From: Pedobacter foliorum
GTDB lineage: Bacteria > Bacteroidota > Bacteroidia > Sphingobacteriales > Sphingobacteriaceae
Assembly (NCBI RefSeq): GCF_013266735.1
Contig: NZ_JABSNU010000005.1
Span: 1 to 64,000, forward strand
Direction: 5' to 3'
DNA length: 64,000 nt
Shown here: positions 34,492-41,834 of the stretch, piece after piece
Layout of the letters: every line of letters begins with the position of its first letter
How positions within the stretch are numbered: the stretch's first letter is position 1
The notes under the pieces: model-generated
What the model was told of the DNA's origin: nothing
Database searches by the model: none
What the model saw: only the letters and a program-made list of their open reading frames with translations
Made by a program: the position numbers and the translations under genes

Positions 34492-35689
34492 TCTCTTGTC
34501 CGCCGTATGTTAAATTGCAATAAAATCTCTTGTCTAAAGCACCTAGTGCATCAGCAACCGCTTTAGTCATTACAATTATAACATCTTTTGTGGACTCATT
34601 TTCAGTAAATTTACCAACAACCTTTGCAAAAGCGGATCTGTTGGTCATGGGGTTAGTGATTTTCATTACCGTTCCAATAGGAGCTGTGCGGTGTAAAACC
34701 AACATTTTTGCTGGATCAAGATCACTGTCAGTAATCCATGCTGCAGTACCTTTTTCATCAATCTGATTTAGGCCATATCTGCTAGCAGCATACTTTAATG
34801 AAGGATCTTTGATAGAGTTCAACGTGTCAGGATTAGCAGGATGTTTAGCATTTTCAGTAACTACCGGATACTGACCTCTGATTAATAACCTTTGACCAAC
34901 ACTTAGTGAGTTATCAGTTAAGTTGTTTTTAGCTTTTAACTGATCCATTGTTAATTTGTATCGCGTTGCAATAGAATACATGGTTTCGTTAGAAGCAACT
35001 GTATGCACTAACAATGGTCCTTCATCTTGTTTTGTAGAATCAGGATTTGAGGTGTCAGGTTTAACAGGTGTAGGTTTTTGAGTTGACTTTGTACTGTCTT
35101 TTTTAACTACGATTGCTACAGGATCTTTTGCTGTGTTTTCAACCGGTGGAGTATTGATTTTCTCCGGGTCTACAGTTTCTGTAGGTGTTTCTTCCGGAGT
35201 TTTAGTCGCGGGAATTTTTAACAGCTGACCTATTTTTAAATTTATAGTACGCAGATTGTTAACTTTTTTAATCTCATTTACAGTTGTTCCGTATTTTTCG
35301 GCCAACATATTAAGGTTTTCCTTTTTCTGTACAGCATGCTCTATAAGGTTGCCTTCAACCGGTGTATCAGTAGCTGTTGCCGGGACTATAGTTTCTTTTG
35401 AGTTTGTATTATTTGCAGTGCTTGCAGTAGGGGAAAACGGAATGTCGGTAGGTACTTTAATAATGACCCCAATTTGAAGGTATTTGTTATCATTAAATGT
35501 CATTAACGTTTTAGGAACAATGTTGTATCTTCTTCCTATGGAATAGTAGGTGTCTTTTGCAACCACCTTGTGCACGATCAATTTTTTACCGTTATAATTT
35601 TCTACACCTATTGAATCTCTGGTGTTTGCCTCGGCAGCAGTTAAATTAAGAAGTACGGCAAAGAATGATACTATATAATATTTATACAT
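34481..35689 (-). CDS. Exported protein with three LysM domains and a RlpA-like barrel
   Basis: 402 aa from the ATG at 35689; the frame is open to a TTG at 35716. Signal peptide residues 1-21 (ending TAAEA). LysM domains lie at about 38-80, 116-160 and 228-271, separated by Pro/Thr/Lys-rich linkers. The C-terminal about 100 residues resemble a double-psi beta-barrel of the RlpA type (GTVMKITNPMTNRSAFAKVVG). It should bind peptidoglycan; lytic activity of the barrel is not certain. It overlaps udk downstream by 11 bp. Confidence 0.85.
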   Translation of the reverse strand: MYKYYIVSFFAVLLNLTAAEANTRDSIGVENYNGKKLIVHKVVAKDTYYSIGRRYNIVPKTLMTFNDNKYLQIGVIIKVPTDIPFSPTASTANNTNSKETIVPATATDTPVEGNLIEHAVQKKENLNMLAEKYGTTVNEIKKVNNLRTINLKIGQLLKIPATKTPEETPTETVDPEKINTPPVENTAKDPVAIVVKKDSTKSTQKPTPVKPDTSNPDSTKQDEGPLLVHTVASNETMYSIATRYKLTMDQLKAKNNLTDNSLSVGQRLLIRGQYPVVTENAKHPANPDTLNSIKDPSLKYAASRYGLNQIDEKGTAAWITDSDLDPAKMLVLHRTAPIGTVMKITNPMTNRSAFAKVVGKFTENESTKDVIIVMTKAVADALGALDKRFYCNLTYGGQENEQ

Positions 35690-35870
35690 TAATTTTCTGA
35701 TAAAGTAATTTCGCAATAATACGAATAATAAAAGTAACCCCTGAATTGATACTATAAACGTTTCTTATGATTTCCTATTGTATGTTTAAGAACATTTTTC
35801 AAACCATTTTAATTGCACATTGTTATATTCTCAATTCCTAGAAGGACGACAAAATAAAAAAATAAATACT

Positions 35871-36350
35871 ATGGACGCAAAAGAAATCAGTTTAAATGAA
35901 AAGAAAGTAAAACCCGTTGTAGATATGTTAAATGATTATTTAGCTAACTACCATATTCATTATCAGAAGTTAAGAGGCTGTCATTGGAATATTAAAGGTC
36001 AGAATTTTTTTACCCTGCACCTTAAGTTCGAAGAGTTGTATACAAATGCCCAGCTTACGATAGATGAAATTGCAGAGCGTGTTTTAACTCTTGGAAAACC
36101 TCCTCATAGTCGCTTTGCTGATTATATTAAAGAATCTACAATAAAAGAAATTGATACCATAGGTTTAAAAGATATGGATATGGTTGAAGCTATACTTGAT
36201 GATATGGCTAAGCTAATTGAATTGGAACGTGACCTGCTTGATGCAACAGATAAAGCCGGTGATGATGGCTCGAATGATATGGTAAATAGGTTTATGCAAT
36301 TTAAAGAGAAAAACACCTGGATGCTGCGCTCTTTTGCAGGTAAAAAATAG
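35871..36350 (+). CDS. dps: Dps-family ferritin-like DNA-protection protein
   Basis: 159 aa from the ATG at 35871; the frame is open to a TTG at 35820 but the added residues are unlike the family. The first helices carry the ferroxidase ligands: YQKLRGCHWNIKG (His), then LKFEELYTNAQLTIDEIAER split by family alignment into EELY and IDEIAER (Asp/Glu). It probably forms a dodecamer that oxidises and stores iron and protects DNA. Single gene followed by a strong terminator. Confidence 0.92.
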   Translation: MDAKEISLNEKKVKPVVDMLNDYLANYHIHYQKLRGCHWNIKGQNFFTLHLKFEELYTNAQLTIDEIAERVLTLGKPPHSRFADYIKESTIKEIDTIGLKDMDMVEAILDDMAKLIELERDLLDATDKAGDDGSNDMVNRFMQFKEKNTWMLRSFAGKK

Positions 36351-36371
36351 TGTGGTTTTTATAATTGTTTG

Positions 36372-36406
36372 ATAAGACAAGTCTTACTGGCTTGTCTTAT
36401 TTTTTT
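36372..36406 (+). terminator. Intrinsic terminator of dps
   Basis: Perfect 10-bp stem (36372-36381 with 36391-36400), 9-nt loop, followed by six T. It starts 22 bp after the dps stop codon. Confidence 0.88.
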
Positions 36407-36437
36407 CAATGTCTTTTAATACCCATTCAAGTTCCAA

Positions 36438-36489
36438 TTCTTTAATATCTTTGGCATGTAATGGGATGTAAAAGTCTTGAAGACTATGA
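36438..36489 (+). repeat. Left copy of the direct repeat (ubiD promoter/start duplicate)
   Basis: Contains TATCTTTG and an ATG (36461) with the opening codons MGCKSLED, matching MGYKSLAD of ubiD. The frame continues only to a stop at 36563-36565 (34 codons) and no longer resembles UbiD after about nine residues. It is a start fragment, not a gene. Confidence 0.7.
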
Positions 36490-36551
36490 ATGCAGATCAA
36501 TTTACATGCAAGCCAACGAAACAGGCAAGCTTTACTCCACAGTTTCCGAAC

Positions 36552-37826
36552 CTATAATCCGCTAATGGCCTCTTGCAACTCCTGGTCAGTAATGCCTGTA
36601 GGAAGTATTGGGTCATAATATGCCTGGGCGATCTCAATCGCCTCCGGCGTTAGTAATATGCGACCATTGATCTCTTTGAACGGATTTGGATATGAATTCA
36701 GGCAAATCACATTAAACAAAGCATTCGATAATGCGAGAGGTACCAAGCTTTCATCGGAGTAGGTCAATACAATTTTGCTGGTACCGATCAGTTCGTATTT
36801 GAGGTCGTGATAAATAGTATTGGATATGTGCGTTTTGACTCTCTGGGGGAGATCAGGCTTAAATACAATGCTAATAAAGATACCCTCTCCCGGTCTACAA
36901 GTAGCTGAGTCGACCTTAGCTAATTTGATTTTTTTGGAAGCTTTGTTCAAGTTTGTGATAGCATCGTCGATTGAAGAGTTGAAGTTGTGTTTAGCATCTA
37001 TGATTACCCTTGCCGGAAAACTGAATTTGACTAATTCGCGAGGCTTAGCGGCTTTTTGGTCATAGAGACCAAACCTTAGAATTTCGCTGTATACTTTCTG
37101 CAATCCGTGTCGCTTGACATGTACCCTTAGTTTGGGCTTAGCATTGACATGCACAAGGATATCAGCATAGTCCTCCTCGAAGTCTTTACCCTCATATCCG
37201 CAAGGAATTTCAGTTTCATAAAGCAGCTTAATTACGGACTGATCAATAGGTTTTAATTCTGTGTTACAGTTCGTGCTTAAAGTTCCGTTTGAAAACCTGT
37301 TACTGTGGCCATGCAGCCCTAAGCAATGCATTAATTCATGTAATATAACTGAACGTCGTGTTCCATCATTCATCGAAGTTGTCAAGGTGGAGTCGCTAAG
37401 TATCTCTATGTGTGCCTTTTTAATTGCATAGTCTATTGCTATTGTTGTAGTTACACCGAGTTGTTCCTTATCTTTCTGATTTCTATGGCCCGTAAAATTG
37501 AGAATCACATTCGCACCACTAGTGTCGTTTGTCAACCTCATTTTAATAGGTAACTTTAAATCTTGAAATTGCCTAATTGCAGCGCTAATTCGATGCTGAT
37601 CTCCAGGGATTGTGTCACCGGTCACGGCAATGCTAATATCGGACTCCCATTTTTGCAACTTCTGAATGGTCTTTGGATGTTCAGAATCAAAAAATGCCAG
37701 TTCGAAAAAATAATTTATTTCGTCAGTGCTGTATTTGGAACTGATTTTTTTTGAAAAACATCCAAGCATGCTAAAGCTAATACAAAGTAGCAAAGCCAAG
37801 GTTGCAAGGAATGTGTTAGAGCGCAT
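36552..37826 (-). CDS. Lipoprotein with metalloprotease-like HExxH motif
   Basis: 424 aa. Signal with lipobox SMLGC (Cys23). Residues 161-174 read ILHELMHCLGLHGH: an HExxH zinc motif (His163, Glu164, His167) followed by Gly170 and His172/His174, similar to but not exactly the metzincin HExxHxxGxxH spacing. This resembles DUF2927-type putative zinc peptidases. The second half (about 240-424) has no recognised domain. It lies within the insert bounded by direct repeats and has no operon partner. Activity and substrate are unknown. Confidence 0.72.
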   Translation of the reverse strand: MRSNTFLATLALLLCISFSMLGCFSKKISSKYSTDEINYFFELAFFDSEHPKTIQKLQKWESDISIAVTGDTIPGDQHRISAAIRQFQDLKLPIKMRLTNDTSGANVILNFTGHRNQKDKEQLGVTTTIAIDYAIKKAHIEILSDSTLTTSMNDGTRRSVILHELMHCLGLHGHSNRFSNGTLSTNCNTELKPIDQSVIKLLYETEIPCGYEGKDFEEDYADILVHVNAKPKLRVHVKRHGLQKVYSEILRFGLYDQKAAKPRELVKFSFPARVIIDAKHNFNSSIDDAITNLNKASKKIKLAKVDSATCRPGEGIFISIVFKPDLPQRVKTHISNTIYHDLKYELIGTSKIVLTYSDESLVPLALSNALFNVICLNSYPNPFKEINGRILLTPEAIEIAQAYYDPILPTGITDQELQEAISGL

Positions 37827-37983
37827 ATGGTTTGGTTATAAACAAATATACTAGAAGTATATACTATTCTCTAAACTGATTTTCAAAAGGGTGAATGGGA
37901 ACTTTTGGAAAGCGGTAACTGAACCTTAAACCGATTAGTTCTAATAGCAGAAGTTTTGCATAACAAGTTTTATAAACTGAGTA

Positions 37984-38128
37984 CTAAATGAAGCTTTTAC
38001 GCTTATTGAGCATTTTCAACTGCTCTTCGGCTTCCTTTCTGATATCAATAGCTGTTTTTTTTTCTCGAGGCAATGATCCACTTCTTAAGATCGGACTTGC
38101 TGAAATACAGCATTTCTTCCGGAAGGAT
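37984..38128 (-). pseudogene. Frameshifted C-terminal remnant of an excisionase-like HTH protein
   Basis: Minus-strand translation gives PEEMLYFSKSDLKKWIIASRKK in one frame (38128 to about 38057; quoted pieces: MLYFSKSDLKKWI and IASRKK) and then TAIDIRKEAEEQLKMLNKR up to KSFI and a stop in another. The switch falls in a run of nine A (eight would restore the frame). The order 'YF-KSDL-W', 'R-K', 'A-I--EAEE-L---RK-F' is the tail of HTH_17 excisionase-type proteins carried by Bacteroidota mobile elements. A stop precedes the first part, so the DNA-binding half is missing. Confidence 0.55.
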
Positions 38129-38177
38129 TTAAAATTAGTAAGTGGTGTTTAAACAATAATACATAATATTTCTTTAA

Positions 38178-38185
38178 TATCTTTG
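38178..38185 (+). promoter_or_regulatory. Candidate -7 box of ubiD
   Basis: TATCTTTG matches TAnnTTTG and ends 7 bp before the ubiD ATG, so the transcript would be leaderless or nearly so. The same box is duplicated at 36446-36453. No TTTG at -33. Confidence 0.45.
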
Positions 38186-38192
38186 GCATGTA

Positions 38193-40028
38193 ATGGGATA
38201 TAAAAGTTTAGCAGACTGCGTTGCCGATCTGGAAAAGCATGGGCATTTAATTAGGATAAAAGAAGAGGTAGATCCTTATCTTGAAATGGCTGCAATACAC
38301 CTTAGGGTATATGAGCAACAAGGACCGGCATTGTACTTCGAGAAAGTTAAGGGAAGTAAGTTTCCGGCCGTTTCTAATTTATTTGGAACATTGGAGCGTT
38401 CTAAGTTTATGTTTCGCGATAGCTTGCCTAAGGTAGAGCAGTTAGTAAACCTGAGGTCAGATCCCGTTAAGGCTTTAAAAAATCCTTTTAAATTACCTGG
38501 TATCGCTTTTACAGCATTAACAGCGCTGCCTTTAAAACAGAGTTTGTTTAAAGCTACTTTTAGTAAAACCACCATTAGCGAGTTGCCTCAAATTGTAAAC
38601 TGGCCAATGGATGGTGGACCTTTTATTACCATGCCGCAGGTTTATACGGAAGATATTGACAAGCCGGGAGTGCTAAACGCCAATCTTGGAATGTACAGAA
38701 TACAGTTGGCTGGTAATGATTACGAGACCAATAAAGAAATAGGATTACATTATCAAATACATAGAGGAATTGGAGTTCATCAATCGAAAGCCAATGCAAA
38801 AGGCCTGCCTTTAAAGGTGAGCATTTTTGTAGGCGGGCCTCCTTCTCATCCATTAGCTGCGGTAATGCCATTGCCCGAAGGCCTGTCAGAAATGACTTTT
38901 GCAGGTGCTTTAGGTAATAGAAGGTTCAGATATTTTTATGATGATGAAGGATTTTGCATTTCAGCAGATGCTGATTTTGTGATAACCGGTACTGTTTATC
39001 CTCAGGATAATAAACCGGAAGGACCATTTGGCGACCATTTGGGTTATTACAGCCTTACCCATCCGTTTCCTTTAATGAAGGTGCATAATGTTTATCACCG
39101 AAATGATGCGATATGGTCGTTTACCGTTGTAGGTAGGCCTCCTCAGGAAGACACCAGTTTTGGAGCTTTAATTCATGAAATTGCCGGATCGGCTTTGCCT
39201 AAAGAAATTCATGGATTAAAGGAAGTGAATGCAGTTGATGCAGCAGGTGTACATCCGTTATTATTTGCAATCGGGAGTGAACGTTACACACCATATTTAA
39301 ATGAAAGAAGACCTCAGGAAATATTAACGATTGCAAATCATATTCTTGGTAAAAATCAATTGAGCTTGGCTAAGTACTTGTTTATTGCTGCAAGGGAGGA
39401 TGATGAGCAATTAGATACGCATGATCTTTCCCGTTTTATACAGCATGTATTGGAGAGAATTGATCTGACGAGGGATTTACATTTCCATACTCAAACGACT
39501 ATCGATACATTAGATTATAGTGGCGAGGGATTGAATAGTGGATCAAAAGTGGTTTTTGCTGCTGCAGGGGAGAAAAAGAGAACGTTAGCTACTGAGTTGC
39601 CAGTTGATTTGATTCCTTCTGCCGGCTTTTCGGATTTAAAACTTGCCATTCCGGGCGTGTTGGTTGCGCAGCTTCCTAAGTATGTTACTGCTGAAATTGC
39701 TAAGAATGAAATAGCGGCGCTAGAAGAATCATTAAAAGGCAAAGATTTATATGGAACTCCTTTAATTGTACTTTGTGATGATGCCGCATTTACAGCTGAA
39801 AGCATAAACAATCTGGTTTGGGTTACCTTTACAAGAAGTAATCCGGCAACAGATATTCATGGTATTTCTGAATTTATCAATAATAAACATTGGGGTTGCA
39901 ATGGTCCTGTTATAATCGATGCACGTAAAAAACCGCATCATGCACCTGAGCTGTTGAAAGTGCCAGAGGTAGAAGAAAAAGTGAACAAGTTGAGAGAGAA
40001 GGGGGCTTCTTTGTTTGGTGTAATCTAG
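38193..40028 (+). CDS. ubiD: UbiD-family prenyl-FMN-dependent decarboxylase
   Basis: 611 aa, at the long end for the family. Recognisable blocks are LIRIKEEVDPYLEMAAI near residue 18, GMYRIQLAGNDYETNKEIGLHYQ near 163 (quoted as GMYRIQLAG and IGLHYQIHRGIG), the ETAEADFVITG-like SADADFVITG near 262 and PEGPFGDHLGYYSL near 275, which includes the Glu and Asp/His of the active-site region. It needs prenyl-FMN from UbiX (7239). The natural substrate may be a quinone precursor (menaquinone path) but this is not shown by sequence. Its 5' end is duplicated at 36438. Confidence 0.9.
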   Translation: MGYKSLADCVADLEKHGHLIRIKEEVDPYLEMAAIHLRVYEQQGPALYFEKVKGSKFPAVSNLFGTLERSKFMFRDSLPKVEQLVNLRSDPVKALKNPFKLPGIAFTALTALPLKQSLFKATFSKTTISELPQIVNWPMDGGPFITMPQVYTEDIDKPGVLNANLGMYRIQLAGNDYETNKEIGLHYQIHRGIGVHQSKANAKGLPLKVSIFVGGPPSHPLAAVMPLPEGLSEMTFAGALGNRRFRYFYDDEGFCISADADFVITGTVYPQDNKPEGPFGDHLGYYSLTHPFPLMKVHNVYHRNDAIWSFTVVGRPPQEDTSFGALIHEIAGSALPKEIHGLKEVNAVDAAGVHPLLFAIGSERYTPYLNERRPQEILTIANHILGKNQLSLAKYLFIAAREDDEQLDTHDLSRFIQHVLERIDLTRDLHFHTQTTIDTLDYSGEGLNSGSKVVFAAAGEKKRTLATELPVDLIPSAGFSDLKLAIPGVLVAQLPKYVTAEIAKNEIAALEESLKGKDLYGTPLIVLCDDAAFTAESINNLVWVTFTRSNPATDIHGISEFINNKHWGCNGPVIIDARKKPHHAPELLKVPEVEEKVNKLREKGASLFGVI

Positions 40029-40081
40029 AATTTAATAGAGAGTAATGAGAGACTGCGCTTGGTGTAAGAAAAGAGTGTTTT

Positions 40082-40140
40082 AGGACTTTAGGTCCTATAT
40101 TAGTCCTATGAAAGTCCTACAATAGTCCTACAAAAATCCG
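40082..40140. repeat. 11-nt-phased word array B (GTCCT)
   Basis: GTCCT begins at 40092, 40103, 40114 and 40125, and ATCCG follows in phase at 40136. Immediately before the run, AGGAC (40082-40086) is the inverted word. Read on the minus strand it is a TAGGAC run every 11 nt that then flips. It lies 54 bp after the ubiD stop and may also form the 3' end structure of that transcript. Confidence 0.65.
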
Positions 40141-40175
40141 AGAAGTTATAAAGTATAATGGGTGTTATTAAGAAA

Positions 40176-40265
40176 GCCCAATATTCTGAATTTATTTCAG
40201 GACCTCGTTTGGCCAGGTATTTAATACCATGTGTGAGGTCCTGAAATAAATTCAGGATATCGGGC
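40176..40265. repeat. Dispersed hairpin repeat with a different loop
   Basis: Arms 40176-40206 and 40235-40265 pair over 31 bp with two mismatches and share the CTGAATTTATTTCAGGACCTC core of the family. The 28-nt loop (from GTTTGGCCAGG to ATGTGT) is unlike the conserved loop of the other six copies. Confidence 0.8.
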
Positions 40266-40291
40266 GTATTATTTGAATTAGCTTTTAATTC

Positions 40292-41779
40292 CTAAAACCT
40301 CAATCCTAGGGTTAAGAATATATTGTTTCTTGAAGTTTTAATATCAGCAACTGGCTCAAGAGGATTATCGTTGTCACCAAGCAAATAGGGCGACAACTCT
40401 GTATTTGTCTCCATACGTTGGTAAGCAATATCTACATAGTAGTTGTTCACTCGGTAGCCAAGTCCACCAGAATAAAACTGAGTAGCAAAATGTTCCTTCT
40501 TGTCGCCTTGTATAGCACTGCCATTAACTCCGTAACCACCTCTTAAGCTAAAGGCGTTATCTATTTTATATTCTGCACCAATTCTGTAATTCACAGCTTG
40601 TTTGTAATTCGCCCTTATTGCATTGTTTTCATCTAAAATTCTATCTGGTGCCAGACCTTGATCTGTTGAGAAACGGATAGTACTATAATCTATATAGTCA
40701 ACATCTGCAGAAATCAATGCTTTGCCTGCAATTACATAGCTAGCACCTAAGGATCCTTTTAAAGGTGTTCTAACACGATAATTAAATGGATAGTCTTGCG
40801 GATTACCATTAAGGATTCCTGAATTTGCACCACCGGTAATTTTAGAATCTAAAGTCCACGTAGTATTGTCTTCAATCAGCATCCATGAAGGAGATTGTAA
40901 AGTCGCTCCAATTCTAAAGTTTTCAACCGGTCTAAGAATAACACCTAAACGGGCGTTATATCCCGAACCTCTTGATTCTTGATTTTGTCTGAAAGATAAG
41001 CTGTATTTGGAATTGTCAGGCTCTATAGTACCTGATTCTGTGAATTCGCTATCATTTACATAACGAACATTCACCAATGAAACACTAGCTCCGATGTAAA
41101 CCTGATTAGAGATATTAATTGCTCCTGAGGCTGTCAGTTCTGATGTTGAACCAGATCTTATTTCACTTTTTAATTGTGTATTGGGTACTTTAGTTACTGC
41201 ATAGTAATCCTTATTTACAGCATCATAATCTAAAAGATATCCATCGTAGGCATATTGCTGTAAGGAACCATTTGGAAGACCATTGGCATTTGCTTCTTCA
41301 GCAAAATGATCAACTATAGAGTTGTTTGGGTTAGATCCACCGTAGGTGAAATTACCGCCAAAATCATTATTCCTGTTATAAGCAATCCCGAATACTGAAC
41401 TAACAACACCTTTTTGGGTGTCTTGTCCACGTACCCTAATTGAAGGGCTAAATAGAACAACACCAATATGGTTAAGGTTTAAATTATCCTTTGACGATTG
41501 AGTATTTTGGTTTAGGAAGTTTGCATTTCCTGAGAAGTTATTGAATTCGGGAGTTAAACTAAATTCAGATTTAGTGAATAATCCAAGTCCTGCAGGGTTA
41601 CCGCCAATTGAACTCATATCTCCACCAACACCAATTTGCGCACCACCCATACTTTTAAATCTGGAGGTACTGCCATAATTGGTCTGAGAGAATTTTAAAG
41701 CATCAGGCGAGTAAATCTGGGCGTATGTTGTTCCTGAGATGGCTACTGTAGCCACCAGAGATAGTATCAGTTTTTTCAT
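40292..41779 (-). CDS. Outer-membrane beta-barrel protein of the OmpP1/FadL type
   Basis: 495 aa. Signal peptide residues 1-20 (TTYAQ). The early block FKSMGGAQIGVGGDMSSIGGNPAGLGLF (quoted in parts: FKSMGGAQIGVGGD and GNPAGLGLF) is typical of OmpP1/FadL/TodX barrels, as is LRGGYGVNGS in the last third. The protein ends NIFLTLGLRF with a terminal aromatic residue, as expected for outer-membrane barrels. It probably imports hydrophobic compounds. The gene follows a glycine-rich lipoprotein gene on the same strand with 55 bp and a hairpin between. Confidence 0.85.
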   Translation of the reverse strand: MKKLILSLVATVAISGTTYAQIYSPDALKFSQTNYGSTSRFKSMGGAQIGVGGDMSSIGGNPAGLGLFTKSEFSLTPEFNNFSGNANFLNQNTQSSKDNLNLNHIGVVLFSPSIRVRGQDTQKGVVSSVFGIAYNRNNDFGGNFTYGGSNPNNSIVDHFAEEANANGLPNGSLQQYAYDGYLLDYDAVNKDYYAVTKVPNTQLKSEIRSGSTSELTASGAINISNQVYIGASVSLVNVRYVNDSEFTESGTIEPDNSKYSLSFRQNQESRGSGYNARLGVILRPVENFRIGATLQSPSWMLIEDNTTWTLDSKITGGANSGILNGNPQDYPFNYRVRTPLKGSLGASYVIAGKALISADVDYIDYSTIRFSTDQGLAPDRILDENNAIRANYKQAVNYRIGAEYKIDNAFSLRGGYGVNGSAIQGDKKEHFATQFYSGGLGYRVNNYYVDIAYQRMETNTELSPYLLGDNDNPLEPVADIKTSRNNIFLTLGLRF

Positions 41780-41809
41780 GTATCGTAAATAATGATAGGT
41801 TTTAAGTGT

Positions 41810-41831
41810 GCCCTGCAGGAGCAGGGCACTT
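41810..41831 (-). terminator. Hairpin between the glycine-rich lipoprotein and FadL-type genes
   Basis: Perfect 9-bp stem GTGCCCTGC/GCAGGGCAC (41810-41818 with 41823-41831), tetraloop AGGA. It lies 4 bp after the lipoprotein stop on the minus strand. The T-tract is weak, so it may only reduce read-through. Confidence 0.45.
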
Positions 41832-41834
41832 TAA

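Larger units (their letters stand above)
37827..38192. other. Intergenic part of the insert
   Basis: 366 bp. It contains the promoter side of the metalloprotease-like gene, a degenerate excisionase-like fragment (37984-38128) and the right direct-repeat copy with the ubiD promoter box. Confidence 0.55.
36438..38199. mobile_element. Inserted segment between 30-bp direct repeats at the ubiD start
   Basis: A perfect 30-bp direct repeat occurs at 36438-36467 and 38170-38199, the second copy covering the ubiD promoter box and its first codons. Similarity continues imperfectly for about 22 bp more. The 1.7 kb between the copies holds a lipoprotein metalloprotease-like gene and a frameshifted excisionase-like fragment, both on the minus strand. 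The pattern fits a site-specific integration that rebuilt the ubiD 5' end, later reduced by deletion. No integrase remains, so a simple tandem duplication with insertion is the alternative. Confidence 0.45.

Noticed and set aside
36461..36565. 34-codon frame starting like UbiD
   Set aside because: Similarity to UbiD ends after about nine residues; it is the truncated repeat copy and overlaps the metalloprotease gene end.
38276..38575. 99-codon frame antisense to ubiD
   Set aside because: Entirely inside a well-supported gene, no homology-like features.
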